A stretch of 64,000 nucleotides of DNA from Hyphomonas sp. (lineage in GTDB: Bacteria; Pseudomonadota; Alphaproteobacteria; Caulobacterales; Hyphomonadaceae): positions 62,001-126,000 of the forward strand of contig WGNP01000006.1 in NCBI GenBank assembly GCA_016124495.1, given 5' to 3'. Below the pieces are notes generated by a model. That model ran no database searches. It was not told the DNA's origin and saw nothing but the letters and a program-made list of their open reading frames with translations. The translations under genes were made by a program, and so were the position numbers. Below, piece by piece: positions 26,178-35,910 of the stretch. Positions within the stretch are counted from its first letter, which is position 1, and each line of letters starts with the position of its first letter.

Positions 26178-28253
26178 TTAGTCTTCCGCGTCCGCCTTGC
26201 CCGTCTTCGCCGGATCGTATTTGGCGAACCAGCCCATGATGTTGTCGGTCAGCGCGATCAGGCGGCTGGGGCGTCCCGTGATGCCGTGCGAGGCGCCGGG
26301 GATGCGGATGAGAGCAGTGTCGACACCGTTCATCTTGAGACCCGTATAGAACTGCTCGGCCTCCCAGGTGGGCGTGCGGAAGTCCTCCTCGCCGACCATC
26401 ATCAGAGTCGGCGTGACCACCTTGTCGACATAGCGGATCGGCGAGAATTTCAGGAACGCCTCCGGATTGGTCCAGGGGTCTTCGCGTATCCAGTGGCGCC
26501 GCACGTACTGGGCGATATCGGCCGCCAGTGCCATCGTCATCCAGTTGATCACCGGCTTGATTGAAGCGGCCGCCGCGAAACGGTCGGTCTTCGTCACGAT
26601 CCAGGCGGTGAGGATGCCGCCGCCCGATCCTCCGGTCACGAACAAACGCTCCTCGCTGACATATTTGCGCGCGACCAGCTCGTCCACGAGGCTCATCAGG
26701 TCGTCATAGTCATTGCCGGGATAGGCGCGGTCGATGGCATGCGCGAAGTCTTCGCCGTAGCCCGTGGAGCCGCGCGGGTTGGACCAGATCGTGACATACC
26801 CTTCGGCGGCGTAGCGTTGCAGCTCGCTGGAGAAATAGGGCCCGTACATCTGGAAGGGGCCGCCATGTATTTCGAGCAGCATGGGGAAGGTGCCATCGGC
26901 CTTGAAGTCCGGTGGCAGATAGACCCAGCCCTCGATTTCCTTGCCATCATGGCTGGAGGCGACCTTGATCTCCTCCATGCGCGGCATGTCGAGATACGGG
27001 ATCAGGTCATCGTTCAGCGCGGTCAGCACTTTCGCATTCTTGCCGCCGAGACCAATGGCGCCAACCTCCGAAGGCCGGTCGGCGAAACCTGCCGTGTAGG
27101 CAACGACCGGCTTCTTTCCTCCGCTGACGGAGAAACTGCCATCGGCATAGGGCCGGCCGATCGAGGCTCCGCCGATATTCGTGGCGACCTTCGCGGTCTT
27201 GCCGTCAAGGCCGACGCGGTAGAGTGAAAGCACGCCGTGATCGCCGACGAGCGAGAGAAGGCTCTTGCCATCAGGCGCCCAGACGGTCTGGTCGAAACTG
27301 CCGAAGAAATCTGCCGCAAGCTCGGTAGCGCCCGAGCCGTCGGCATTCATAACATAGAGATTGTCCTGCTGGTAGGAGAGCACCTTGTCGTCATAGCCGC
27401 GATAGGCGATGCGCTCGCCGTCCGGCGAGACGACCGGATTATAGTCCGGGCCATCGCGGGTCGTCAGGGGGCGGACGGAAAGGTCGGAAAGTTCGAGCGC
27501 GTAGATCTCGTTCTCGACGGGGTCCATCTCGCGGTCTTCGGCGAGGTTGCCGGACACCAGTAGCGTGTCATTGTCCAGCCAGGCCGGGCCCTGCATCGGC
27601 GCCTCGCCGGAGGTCACCTGACGCGGCGTGCCGCCATCGACTGGCAGTACGAAGACCTGGTTGGCGCCGTAGGGCAGGTAGCCGGCGCCGTCAGCGCGGA
27701 AGGTGATATCGTCGAACACCTTGACCGTGTCGCTCCATTCGGCGCCTTCGGGCTGTTTCGGCGGCGTCGCGAAGCTTAGGCTCTCGGCGGGTACGAACAT
27801 CGAGAATGCAATGGTCTTGCCGTCCGGCGACCAGACTGCTTCGGAGGGCCCTTGCAGGAATTGCGCAAGCGCGAAGCTGCGGCCGGTGTCGAGGTACAGG
27901 ATGCGGATTTCCGGCTTGCCGGCCGTTGCGGTCGTATAGACGAGGCGGTCGCCTCCGGGCGACCAGCGCGGCGAAGCGGCCGAGGCACCGGTGACCAGCG
28001 GGCGATGCTCGCCGCTTGCCACGTCGATGGTCCACAGCTGGCCGACATCCCGGTCGGTGAGGCGGTCCATGGCATGACGCACATAGACGATGGTCTTACC
28101 GTCCGGCGAAATCTGCGGATCTGCGGCATACTCGATGTCGAACACGCGGTCCGCCGTAAAACGCTTGGGCTCCGGTTGGCCGGTCTCGGCGAAAACGGTC
28201 TGAGCGGTGAAAACGGCAGCGAGCGCCGTCAGCGTCACTGTGCGGCAGATCAT
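26178..28253 (-). CDS. Secreted S9 family prolyl oligopeptidase-like peptidase
   Basis: The 691-residue protein has a signal peptide (about residues 1-22) and a beta-propeller with TolB/WD-like DGK repeats (ISPDGKTIVYVR, WSPDGKTIAFS, SPDGERIAYRG). The alpha/beta hydrolase domain has the nucleophile GGSGGG (about 547), the aspartate in GEEDFRTP (about 629) and the histidine in GASHGI (about 662). The ATG at 28253 has a GGAGG site five bases upstream; starts 12 and 30 bases earlier are weaker. It likely degrades peptides in the periplasm. Confidence 0.9.
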   Translation of the reverse strand: MICRTVTLTALAAVFTAQTVFAETGQPEPKRFTADRVFDIEYAADPQISPDGKTIVYVRHAMDRLTDRDVGQLWTIDVASGEHRPLVTGASAASPRWSPGGDRLVYTTATAGKPEIRILYLDTGRSFALAQFLQGPSEAVWSPDGKTIAFSMFVPAESLSFATPPKQPEGAEWSDTVKVFDDITFRADGAGYLPYGANQVFVLPVDGGTPRQVTSGEAPMQGPAWLDNDTLLVSGNLAEDREMDPVENEIYALELSDLSVRPLTTRDGPDYNPVVSPDGERIAYRGYDDKVLSYQQDNLYVMNADGSGATELAADFFGSFDQTVWAPDGKSLLSLVGDHGVLSLYRVGLDGKTAKVATNIGGASIGRPYADGSFSVSGGKKPVVAYTAGFADRPSEVGAIGLGGKNAKVLTALNDDLIPYLDMPRMEEIKVASSHDGKEIEGWVYLPPDFKADGTFPMLLEIHGGPFQMYGPYFSSELQRYAAEGYVTIWSNPRGSTGYGEDFAHAIDRAYPGNDYDDLMSLVDELVARKYVSEERLFVTGGSGGGILTAWIVTKTDRFAAAASIKPVINWMTMALAADIAQYVRRHWIREDPWTNPEAFLKFSPIRYVDKVVTPTLMMVGEEDFRTPTWEAEQFYTGLKMNGVDTALIRIPGASHGITGRPSRLIALTDNIMGWFAKYDPAKTGKADAED

Positions 28254-28758
28254 GGAGCCCTCCATAAGCGGTGTAGCCCCCAAGGGCTAACATGAGGCGG
28301 AACAAGGCGATAGCGGTTATCCAGCCCGCAAATGGAGGCCGCACTTGCGATTCGCAACCGGCCTGCGCATATACCCCTCGGAGGCAGGCGGCGGACGGGT
28401 CGCTCGCCAATCGGGTCAGGCGGGGAACCGAGCAGCCCTAACGAGCTTCAGCCCGGGTCGTTTGCCTGTCTCCACCCTGACGCCCGACATTGCAGGTTCA
28501 CGATTCGGGGCGCCGGGGGTCCGCAGACCCCACCGCTTGTGGCCTCCAGGGTGTCCAGGTTGGGGAATTGGACGCCGAACCGGAAAAATCCGGTTTCCAC
28601 AGCCCCGGTTTCTTGTGTGAATTGAGCGGGCCTGATCGCCCTCCGGAATACCCGCTGCATGGGCGATCCGCGCGCGCCGTTAACCTTTGATTCAGGAGTT
28701 TTCCACGCTTCTTTGACGGTTTTGCGAATTGAACCGTTGACCCGAAATTAACCTTCAG

Positions 28759-28805
28759 ACACTATATCTTGTGTCAGGGAAGAGGCGCCGGACCACATCT
28801 GGTCG
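28759..28805 (+). promoter_or_regulatory. Tandem NrdR boxes before nrdA
   Basis: ACACTATATCTTGTGT (28759-28774) matches the NrdR-box consensus almost perfectly. A weaker box, GGACCACATCTGGTCG (28790-28805), keeps the C-A-AT-T-G core exactly 31 bases downstream, the usual inter-box distance. This predicts ATP/dATP-dependent repression of nrdA by NrdR. The rest of the 600-base gap (28254-28853) holds no gene, only an ACCGGA/TCCGGT hairpin (28579-28594) and a GTTAACC site. Confidence 0.8.
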
Positions 28806-28853
28806 AAACGCCCCGAGAATCCCAGTAAAAGCAGATGATTCAGGAGGGTCGCC

Positions 28854-30722
28854 ATGTCGGCAACCAACGCTAGGTCCGTCGCCAAAGAAGCCGCTCGCAA
28901 GGGCAAGCCGAAAGCCGGGGCGGAGCCGAAGATCGCGCTCGTGCCCGGTCACGGGATCACGACCGATCCGTCGCGCGACGCGTTGCTGACGGATTTCGGC
29001 AAGAAGACCCTAGACGACCGCTATCTGCTGCCGGGCGAGACCTATCAGGACATGTTTGCGCGCGTGGCAACGGCGTTTGCCGATGACGCCGCCCATGCCC
29101 AGCGCATCTATGACTATATCTCGAAGCTCTGGTTCATGCCGGCGACGCCCGTGCTGTCGAATGGCGGCGCTGACCGGGGCCTGCCGATCTCCTGCTTTCT
29201 CAACCAGGTCGGCGATTCGCTGGACGATATCGTCGAGACCTGGACCGAGAACGTCTGGCTCGCCTCGAACGGCGGCGGTATCGGCACCTATTGGGGCAAT
29301 GTCCGCTCGATCGGCGAGAAGGTCGGCCAGAACGGGCAGACCTCGGGAATCATCCCGTTCATCCGCGTGATGGATTCGCTTACCCTTGCGATCAGCCAGG
29401 GCTCGCTGCGGCGAGGCTCGGCCGCCTGCTACCTCGACATCCATCACCCGGAAATCGAGGAATTCCTCGAAATCCGCAAAGCCTCGGGCGACTTCAACCG
29501 CAAGAGCCTCAACCTCCATCACGGCATCAACATCACGGATGCCTTCATGGAGGCCGTGCGCAACGATGAAGACTTCGGCCTGATCTCGCCGAAGTCCGGC
29601 GACGTGCTGAAGATGGTCAATGCCCGCAAGCTCTGGCAGAAGATCCTCGAGCTGCGGATGCAGACCGGCGAGCCGTACCTGCTCTTCACAGACACCGTGA
29701 ACAACGCGATGCCGGCCCACCAGAAGCGCCTCGGCCTGAAGGTGACACAGTCGAACCTCTGTTCGGAAATCACGCTGCCGACCGGCGTCGACCATCGCGG
29801 CGTCGACCGCACGGCCGTCTGCTGCCTCTCGTCGGTCAATGCCGAGACCTTCCTTGAATGGTCGAAAGAGCCGATGTTCATGGAGGATGTGTTCCGCTTC
29901 CTCGACAACGTGCTGGAAGACTTCATCGAACGCGCCCCACCGGAAATGGCCCGGGCGGTCTACTCCGCCAAGCGCGAGCGCTCGGTCGGCCTCGGCGTGA
30001 TGGGCTTCCACTCCTTCCTGCAGGCGATGAACGTTTCGCTGGAAAGCGCGACGGCCAAGTCGCTGAACCTCAAGATATTCAAGCATATCCGCCAGGGCGC
30101 GGATGCGGCCTCGGTGAAGCTCGCCAAGGAACGCGGCCCCTGCGAGGACGCACGCGATGTCGGCATGATGGCCCGCTTCTCGAACAAGCTGGCGGTCGCT
30201 CCGACGGCGTCGATCTCGATCATCTGCGGCGGAACGTCGGCCGGCATCGAGCCGATCCCGGCGAACGTCTACACACACAAGACGCTGTCGGGCTCGTTCA
30301 CGGTGAAGAACCAGCAGCTCGAGACACTGCTCGACGCCAAGGGCCTCAACACGCCGGAGATATGGAACTCGATCCTCGAGCATGAAGGCTCGGTGCAGCA
30401 CCTCGACTGCCTGGATAAGCAGGAGAAGGATGTCTTCAAGACTGCCTTCGAACTCGACCAGCGCTGGATCATCGAACTGGCGGCGGACCGCACCCCGTTC
30501 ATCTGCCAGTCGCAGTCGCTGAACCTCTTCCTGCCGGGCGACGTGTCCAAGTGGGACCTGCACATGCTGCACTGGACGGCGTGGGAGCGGGGCCTGAAGT
30601 CGCTTTACTACTGCCGGTCGAAATCGGTCCAGCGCGCGGCCTTCGCGGGCTCCGAGAAAGCCGAAGAGGGTTTCAAGGAAACCGAGTCGACCGACTATGA
30701 CGAGTGCCTCGCCTGCCAGTAG
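28854..30722 (+). CDS. nrdA: Ribonucleoside-diphosphate reductase, large (alpha) subunit, class I
   Basis: A 622-residue catalytic subunit. The substrate-site region PISCFLNQVGDS (about residue 117), the loop NLCSEITLPTG with the second active-site Cys (about 302), the tyrosine pair LKSLYYCRSKS (about 582) and the redox tail DECLACQ at the C terminus are all present. No ATP cone is seen, as in other short alphaproteobacterial NrdA proteins. An AGGAGGG site precedes the start. No nrdB follows, so the radical subunit lies elsewhere. Confidence 0.92.
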   Translation: MSATNARSVAKEAARKGKPKAGAEPKIALVPGHGITTDPSRDALLTDFGKKTLDDRYLLPGETYQDMFARVATAFADDAAHAQRIYDYISKLWFMPATPVLSNGGADRGLPISCFLNQVGDSLDDIVETWTENVWLASNGGGIGTYWGNVRSIGEKVGQNGQTSGIIPFIRVMDSLTLAISQGSLRRGSAACYLDIHHPEIEEFLEIRKASGDFNRKSLNLHHGINITDAFMEAVRNDEDFGLISPKSGDVLKMVNARKLWQKILELRMQTGEPYLLFTDTVNNAMPAHQKRLGLKVTQSNLCSEITLPTGVDHRGVDRTAVCCLSSVNAETFLEWSKEPMFMEDVFRFLDNVLEDFIERAPPEMARAVYSAKRERSVGLGVMGFHSFLQAMNVSLESATAKSLNLKIFKHIRQGADAASVKLAKERGPCEDARDVGMMARFSNKLAVAPTASISIICGGTSAGIEPIPANVYTHKTLSGSFTVKNQQLETLLDAKGLNTPEIWNSILEHEGSVQHLDCLDKQEKDVFKTAFELDQRWIIELAADRTPFICQSQSLNLFLPGDVSKWDLHMLHWTAWERGLKSLYYCRSKSVQRAAFAGSEKAEEGFKETESTDYDECLACQ

Positions 30723-30743
30723 TCGGGCCCAGGTCCAAACATT

Positions 30744-30782
30744 AATCATGACGGCCCGCCGAGAGGTGGGCCGTTCATGATT
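30744..30782 (+). terminator. Strong hairpin terminator after nrdA
   Basis: AATCATGACGGCCC pairs with GGGCCGTTCATGATT (one bulged T) around a 10-base loop, starting 22 bases after the nrdA stop. The stem is about 14 bp. No long T-tract follows. The remaining bases to 31033 hold no gene. Confidence 0.6.
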
Positions 30783-31033
30783 CGGGGCGTCATCGACTGC
30801 CCCGTTTTTGCCTGCTATATCAACTGGTTAATGCGGGGCCGGCACGCCATGGTGCGGTTATTGCGACAAAAATCTCAAAATAACCGGGAACTGCGGCTGA
30901 CATCGAACGTATTCTATCCGGCACGATGAATTAATCTTTGGTGGCGGAAAATGTGGTTGGGGCTCCAACTCCTTCATGATAGGTTAGTCACCCGGGGTCA
31001 TTTTCTTACACAAGTGGAGTAAGGAAGTGGGCC

Positions 31034-31915
31034 ATGAAAGGTACTAGAGGAATGGTGTTCGTCATCGCATCCAGCCTTGTTTCCCTGGCCTGTCAGGGAT
31101 GCGTGTCTTCGGGCGCTGCAGATTACGCCTATGCCGAGCCTGCCGCTGAACAATCCCTTGGAATGACGCTGGCGATGCCAGGCGCATTTGGCGACGGCGC
31201 CCTGAACGCACCGACCGGGAGCACAATGGTGGGCGAAGCCCTCCCGGCCGTATCTACCACAGCGGCCGGCCTCCTGCTTTCCAGCCCGGACGCGGACCTC
31301 AAAGTCTTTGCGACGGCGCCCGCGCCGTCGCCTTTCAGCCTTACCGGTTCTGGCGTGAACGGCTTGCCGCAATCCGATAGCAGCTTTGGCTGGAGCTCAA
31401 GTCCGGCGCTTGCCTCGGTCGCCGCCGAAGTGGCGATGTCGCGCTACGGCCAGCCTGATCCAGAATACAACGACATGTCGTTCGGCATGTCGATCGCCGC
31501 GACCAGCACGCAGACCGGCCTCGCCTTCGACGTCGGCCTTGCGCCACGTGTCGCCGTACGCGACGGCGGAGATTTCAAGGGCCAGCGGCTGGGGGGTGAA
31601 CTTCGCCTCGGCCAGGGTCTCGGGCTTGCCGATCCGGGCAAGTCTCCTAAGGGCTGGTATGTGTTTGTAGGGGCCGACGGCGAAGCGCTGGTCTGGGACG
31701 CCGACATGGAGCGTCTTGGCGCCAACAGTTTCTCCGACATGCAGATGACCGACCAGCTGACGGTTGGCGACCTGCAGGCGGGTGTGTCGATCCAGCGTGC
31801 CGGCGGCGAACTGTCGTTCAGCTATATCCGCCGCGAAATCGAATTCAGCGACCGCAACCGGAGCGTTTCCGGCTCGGAAGACTTTGCCGGCATCACGTTC
31901 ACGATGCGCCGCTAG
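31034..31915 (+). CDS. Secreted protein with LpxR-like (DUF2219) C-terminal barrel strands
   Basis: A 293-residue exported protein (signal about 1-25; CQGC could be a weak lipobox). Residues 25-135 are low-complexity, rich in Ser, Ala and Pro. The C-terminal 150 residues resemble the end of LpxR lipid A 3'-O-deacylases: GWYVFVGADGEALVWD, LTVGDLQAGVSIQ, LSFSYIRREIEF and a terminal ITFTMRR strand. The N-terminal catalytic half of LpxR is missing, so it is probably not an active deacylase. An AAGGAAG site precedes the start. Confidence 0.55.
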   Translation: MKGTRGMVFVIASSLVSLACQGCVSSGAADYAYAEPAAEQSLGMTLAMPGAFGDGALNAPTGSTMVGEALPAVSTTAAGLLLSSPDADLKVFATAPAPSPFSLTGSGVNGLPQSDSSFGWSSSPALASVAAEVAMSRYGQPDPEYNDMSFGMSIAATSTQTGLAFDVGLAPRVAVRDGGDFKGQRLGGELRLGQGLGLADPGKSPKGWYVFVGADGEALVWDADMERLGANSFSDMQMTDQLTVGDLQAGVSIQRAGGELSFSYIRREIEFSDRNRSVSGSEDFAGITFTMRR

Positions 31916-31949
31916 CCGCTTAGCGCCCCAGTCTTTCAAATCCAGTTTA

Positions 31950-31972
31950 CCCCCGCTCCGGCGGGGGTTTTT
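31950..31972 (+). terminator. Rho-independent terminator
   Basis: CCCCCGC (31950-31956), a TCCG loop, GCGGGGG (31961-31967) and then TTTTT. This is a classic intrinsic terminator for the LpxR-like gene, 34 bases after its stop and just before the convergent NYN gene. Confidence 0.9.
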
Positions 31973-31987
31973 GTTTGCTGTCCAGAC

Positions 31988-32557
31988 TCAGTCGTCGCTG
32001 CCTTCCTGGGGCGCGTCACTTGTCTCGCGGCGGGGGCGGGCAATCAGGTCGCCGAGGTCGGTCAGTTCGATGAAGGTGTCGGCCTCCCGGCGCAGCTCAT
32101 CGGAAATCATCGGCGGCGCCGCCTCCATCGTGGAGACGATGGAGACGCGCACGCCCTTGGCCTTCACGGCCTGCACCAGCTGGCGGAAGTCGCCATTACC
32201 GCTGAACAGGACGATATGGTCGGCCCAGGCGGCCGCCTCGAGCATGTCGACGGTCAGTTCGACGTCCATGTTGCCACGCACACGCTTGCGCCCGTCGCGG
32301 TCCACGAACTCCCGGGCGGGCTTTTTCACCACGTTGAAGCCATTGTATGCCAGCCAGTCTACCAGCGGCCGGATGGGGCTGTAGTCATCGTTTTCGACGA
32401 GGGCGGTGTAGTAACTGGCGCGAATGAGCCGGCCGCGCGTCTGGAACTCCTTGAGAAGCTTGCGAAAATCGATCTCGAGGCCGACTGCCCGGGCGGCGGA
32501 GTAAAGGTTGGCCCCGTCGATGAACAGGGCGAGGCGCTCATCCTTGTAGAAGGCCAT
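31988..32557 (-). CDS. NYN domain (LabA/DUF88-like) putative RNase
   Basis: The 189-residue protein has a PIN-like NYN domain with the acidic clusters LFIDGANLYSAAR (about residue 10), GNMDVELTVDML (about 97) and FSGNGDFRQLVQ (about 117), which match the metal-binding aspartates of this nuclease family. Such proteins cut or process RNA. The ATG at 32557 is preferred over an ATG 63 bases upstream, which lies near the divergent rpoZ promoter. It is transcribed away from rpoZ. Confidence 0.85.
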   Translation of the reverse strand: MAFYKDERLALFIDGANLYSAARAVGLEIDFRKLLKEFQTRGRLIRASYYTALVENDDYSPIRPLVDWLAYNGFNVVKKPAREFVDRDGRKRVRGNMDVELTVDMLEAAAWADHIVLFSGNGDFRQLVQAVKAKGVRVSIVSTMEAAPPMISDELRREADTFIELTDLGDLIARPRRETSDAPQEGSDD

Positions 32558-32655
32558 TGGCAATGTCCTTATCTTCCAATAGGAGGGGCTGATCGATTGC
32601 CCGGAATGTGAATGCTCCACGAATACCGGTCCTTGCCAAAGCCTGCAAGGATGGG

Positions 32656-32684
32656 TTGCCGGGGTGTGTTGCAGCGCATATAAA
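32656..32684 (+). promoter_or_regulatory. Promoter of the rpoZ operon
   Basis: TTGCCG (32656-32661), a 17-base spacer and TATAAA (32679-32684) form a good sigma-70-type promoter. Predicted transcription begins near 32691, about 22 bases before the rpoZ start. The AGGAG site at 32696-32700 falls inside this leader. Confidence 0.65.
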
Positions 32685-32712
32685 GGGCGGTTCTCAGGAG
32701 ATTTGTCGGAAT

Positions 32713-33063
32713 ATGGCCCGCGTTACTGTCGAAGACTGCATCCAGAAGATCCCGAACCGGTTCGAACTCGTCCTTCTCGCCGGCCACCGCGCCCGCATGA
32801 TCCGCGAAGGCTCGCCGCTCACCGTGGACCGCGACAATGACAAGGATCCGGTCGTTTCATTGCGCGAGATCGCCGAATCCTCGATCGACCTGAAAGTGGT
32901 CAAGGAAGCGCTGATCTCCGGCCTGCAGGACATCCGCCCGGGCGAAGAGAACGAGCGCGAAGCCGACCGCCAGGCACTGCAGGCCGCACCCGCTGCAACC
33001 GAAGACGACGTCCTGCGCGCCTATCAGGCTGAGATCGAATCCGGGCGCGACGACCGCCTTTAG
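32713..33063 (+). CDS. rpoZ: RNA polymerase omega subunit
   Basis: A 116-residue protein starting [30 protein letters not shown], the canonical omega N terminus that wraps the beta-prime subunit, with a longer acidic C-terminal tail usual in alphaproteobacteria. It stabilises RNA polymerase. It is followed after 8 bases by the (p)ppGpp synthetase gene, a conserved rpoZ-spoT pairing that links polymerase to its alarmone. Confidence 0.95.
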   Translation: MARVTVEDCIQKIPNRFELVLLAGHRARMIREGSPLTVDRDNDKDPVVSLREIAESSIDLKVVKEALISGLQDIRPGEENEREADRQALQAAPAATEDDVLRAYQAEIESGRDDRL

Positions 33064-33071
33064 GAGACGAA

Positions 33072-35339
33072 ATGGACGGCAGCGCCCTTTCCGGACCGGA
33101 AAAAGGGACTGGCGCAACCGCTGGCAAGCAGGCCGCTGTGCCGGACGCCGCCGATGCGCTGCCTCCTGTGCCGACCCGTTCGGAGCTGATCGCGAAGGTT
33201 CGCGCCTATCATCCCCGAGTGCGGTCTGAACTGCTCGGCCAGGCGTATGATTTTGCCGTAAAGCATCACGGCGCGCAGCAGCGCGATTCCGGCGAGGCTT
33301 ATTACTCCCATCCTATCCGGGTTGCGAACCTGCTGGCTGATGTGCGCCTCGACGAGGTGACCATCGTTGCGGGCCTGCTGCATGACGTGGTGGAAGACAC
33401 CGAGATCGACATCGGCGACATCGAAGTGCGCTTCGGCGCCGATGTTGCTGAGCTGGTCGACGGGGTGACCAAGCTCGACAGGCTCGACTTCATGTCGAAG
33501 GAGGCGGCGCAGGCGGAGAACTTCCAGAAGTTCATCCTGGCGATGACCAGCGATATCCGCGTGCTGCTGGTGAAGCTCGCCGACAGGCTCCACAACATGG
33601 AGACGCTGCACCACCGCAAGAAGCCTGAAAGCCGTCAGCGGACGGCGCGTGAGACGATGGACATCTATGCCCCGCTGGCGCGCCGGGTGGGCCTTTATGA
33701 TGTCGCCGCGCGGATGGACGATCTCGCGTTCAGGGAGCTGAACCCGGAGGCGCGCCGGGCAATACTCTACAGACTTGAAGAACTCGAGAAAGAGAATCAG
33801 GGCGACCTCGACCGCATACGCGCGGACCTGACGAAGCTGCTGGATGCATCTGGACTCAAGTACCGCGTAAAAGGCCGGCGCAAGCAGCCCTATTCGCTTT
33901 GGCGGAAGCTGGAGCGCAAGTCGATTTCGTTCCGGGATGTGGCAGACCTGTTCGCATTCCGCATCATTCTCGGCGACGTGAAGGATTGCTACGCCGCCCT
34001 CGGAGCTGTGCATACGCATTGGGCGTGCATCCCGGACCGGTTCCGTGATTTCATCTCTGTGCCGAAGCCGAACGGGTATGCCAGCCTGCATACGACCGTT
34101 CGCGCCTCCGGCAACCGGCGTGTCGAGTTGCAGATCCGCACCGAAGCAATGGACCGAACGGCCGAGTACGGCGTGGCGGCGCACTGGGGCTACAAGAACC
34201 GTGCCTACGGATTTGACGTGGACTCGGCCCGCGCCGCCGGCCTTGACCCCGAGGCGAACCTCAAGGCCTTTGCCGAACTGCTGCGAGACGGCGCCGAGCC
34301 GGGCGAGTTCCTCGAGCATGCCAAGCTGGAGATGTACCGCGAGCACGTGTTCACCTTTACCCCGAAGGGCAAGCTGATCATCCTGCCCGCCGGGGCGATG
34401 CCGCTCGATTTTGCCTATGCCGTGCATTCCGCCGTGGGAGACACGGCCATCGGTGCGCGGATCAACGGCGAAGAAAAGTCGATGCGCCGGCCACTGAAGA
34501 ACGGCGATGTGGTCGATATCATCCGGGGCCGAGCGCCGGCGCCGGCGATCGGCTGGGAGGCGATGACTTATACCGGCCGGGCGAAATCGAAACAGCGCAA
34601 ACTGGAGCGCGACCGTGAGGCGGCGGAGTTCCGGCGCCTCGGCGAGGGCCTGATCAACCAGGCCCTGCGCCGGGCGGGCGCCGATCCGGTGGACGTGATG
34701 CTGATCGAAGTGGCTAACAAGTTGCGCATCTCGTCGATCGACGACCTGCGCGAGGAAGTTGGCCGCGGGCGCCTGCAGACTTCCGCGGTGGTGAACGCCG
34801 CGTTCCCGGGATACGCCGCCGAGCGCACTGACGACGCCGACAAGACGCCCATCGACAGCCGGCATGCACCGCTGTTCGTGGAGGGCAAGGATCTGACGCC
34901 CGGCGTCACCCTGCATCTTGGCCAGTGCTGCCGCCCGCTGCCGGGCGACCGGATCATCGGCGTGCAGGTGCCGGACAAGGGCCTGGTCGTACACGTTTCC
35001 AGCTGCCCCAGGCTTGCCGAGTATGATGACCGGCCGGACCTCTGGCGCGACCTGAAATGGACCGAACTCGCCAAGACCGGCGCGGTCGCCATTGGCCGTA
35101 TACGGATTAATGCGTCGAACCAGAAGGGTGTGCTGGCAAAGCTCTGCTCGGCAGTCGCCGAGTCAAACGGCAATATTGTCGGCATCACGACCGGTATGCG
35201 CCAACCAGATTTCATAGAACTGATGATGGATATCGAAGTGGAAGACCTGAAACGCCTGACCCAGATCCTGGCGGCCCTGCGCTCGCTGGCCGTTGTAGAC
35301 CGCGCCGTGCGCGACCAGGAGGGCCAGGATGAACAGTGA
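33072..35339 (+). CDS. rsh: Bifunctional (p)ppGpp synthetase/hydrolase (RSH)
   Basis: The 755-residue stringent-response enzyme has the hydrolase HD domain ([13 protein letters not shown], about residue 101), the synthetase domain ([13 protein letters not shown] about 271; YASLHTTV about 335; [22 protein letters not shown] about 353), a TGS domain ([17 protein letters not shown], about 425) and a C-terminal ACT domain. All HD and synthetase motifs look intact, as expected for the sole RSH of many alphaproteobacteria. It overlaps pyrE by 11 bases. Confidence 0.95.
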   Translation: MDGSALSGPEKGTGATAGKQAAVPDAADALPPVPTRSELIAKVRAYHPRVRSELLGQAYDFAVKHHGAQQRDSGEAYYSHPIRVANLLADVRLDEVTIVAGLLHDVVEDTEIDIGDIEVRFGADVAELVDGVTKLDRLDFMSKEAAQAENFQKFILAMTSDIRVLLVKLADRLHNMETLHHRKKPESRQRTARETMDIYAPLARRVGLYDVAARMDDLAFRELNPEARRAILYRLEELEKENQGDLDRIRADLTKLLDASGLKYRVKGRRKQPYSLWRKLERKSISFRDVADLFAFRIILGDVKDCYAALGAVHTHWACIPDRFRDFISVPKPNGYASLHTTVRASGNRRVELQIRTEAMDRTAEYGVAAHWGYKNRAYGFDVDSARAAGLDPEANLKAFAELLRDGAEPGEFLEHAKLEMYREHVFTFTPKGKLIILPAGAMPLDFAYAVHSAVGDTAIGARINGEEKSMRRPLKNGDVVDIIRGRAPAPAIGWEAMTYTGRAKSKQRKLERDREAAEFRRLGEGLINQALRRAGADPVDVMLIEVANKLRISSIDDLREEVGRGRLQTSAVVNAAFPGYAAERTDDADKTPIDSRHAPLFVEGKDLTPGVTLHLGQCCRPLPGDRIIGVQVPDKGLVVHVSSCPRLAEYDDRPDLWRDLKWTELAKTGAVAIGRIRINASNQKGVLAKLCSAVAESNGNIVGITTGMRQPDFIELMMDIEVEDLKRLTQILAALRSLAVVDRAVRDQEGQDEQ

Positions 35340-35910
35340 TCAGGTTCTCGACGTGTTCCGCGATGCTGGTGCGCTGCTGGAGGGGCATTTCATCCTTTCC
35401 TCTGGCCGTCGCAGCCCGGTCTTCCTTCAGAAGGCGCTGGTCTTCTCGCGGCCGGACCTATCGGAAAAACTCTGCAAGGCGCTGGCCGAGAAGCTGACGG
35501 CGGCGTTCGGCAGGATCGATGTGGTTACAGGTCCCGCCGTGGGCGGCATCATTCCGGGCTACGAGATCGCCCGCCATCTCGGCGCCCGCGCGATCTTTGC
35601 CGAGCGGGTTGATGGCAAGCTGGAGTTCCGGCGCGGCTTCTCAATCGGTCCGAATGACCGTGTACTGATTGCCGAGGATATCGTCACAACCGGCCTCTCA
35701 TTCCGCGAGACGGTCGAGGCGCTTGAAAAGCTGCCCGGAACGGTGGTCGGCGGCGCCTGCATCATCGACCGCTCGGGCGGGCGCGCGGATGTCGGCTGCC
35801 AGCTGATCTCGCTCGCGCAGGTGAATTTCCCGGACTATGCCGCCGATGCCCTGCCGCCGGAACTCGCGGCCATGCCGGCCATCAAGCCCGGCTCGCGGGG
35901 GCTCGCCTGA
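35329..35910 (+). CDS. pyrE: Orotate phosphoribosyltransferase
   Basis: A 193-residue type I phosphoribosyltransferase with the PRPP loop [19 protein letters not shown] (about residue 107) and an N-terminal [16 protein letters not shown]. It makes OMP from orotate and PRPP in pyrimidine synthesis. The start lies within the end of rsh; the stop overlaps the pdxJ start (TGATG). Confidence 0.95.
   Translation: MNSDQVLDVFRDAGALLEGHFILSSGRRSPVFLQKALVFSRPDLSEKLCKALAEKLTAAFGRIDVVTGPAVGGIIPGYEIARHLGARAIFAERVDGKLEFRRGFSIGPNDRVLIAEDIVTTGLSFRETVEALEKLPGTVVGGACIIDRSGGRADVGCQLISLAQVNFPDYAADALPPELAAMPAIKPGSRGLA

Noticed and set aside
28254-28853. Cobalamin riboswitch before the ribonucleotide reductase
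   Set aside because: No B12-box or multi-stem riboswitch pattern; the enzyme has class I features and the leader holds NrdR boxes.
32740-32790. tRNA T-arm-like GGTTCGAAC
   Set aside because: It lies in the conserved NRFELV codons of rpoZ and no cloverleaf surrounds it.
33060-34994. 644-codon minus-strand frame over rsh
   Set aside because: Shadow of a gene with unmistakable HD, synthetase, TGS and ACT motifs.
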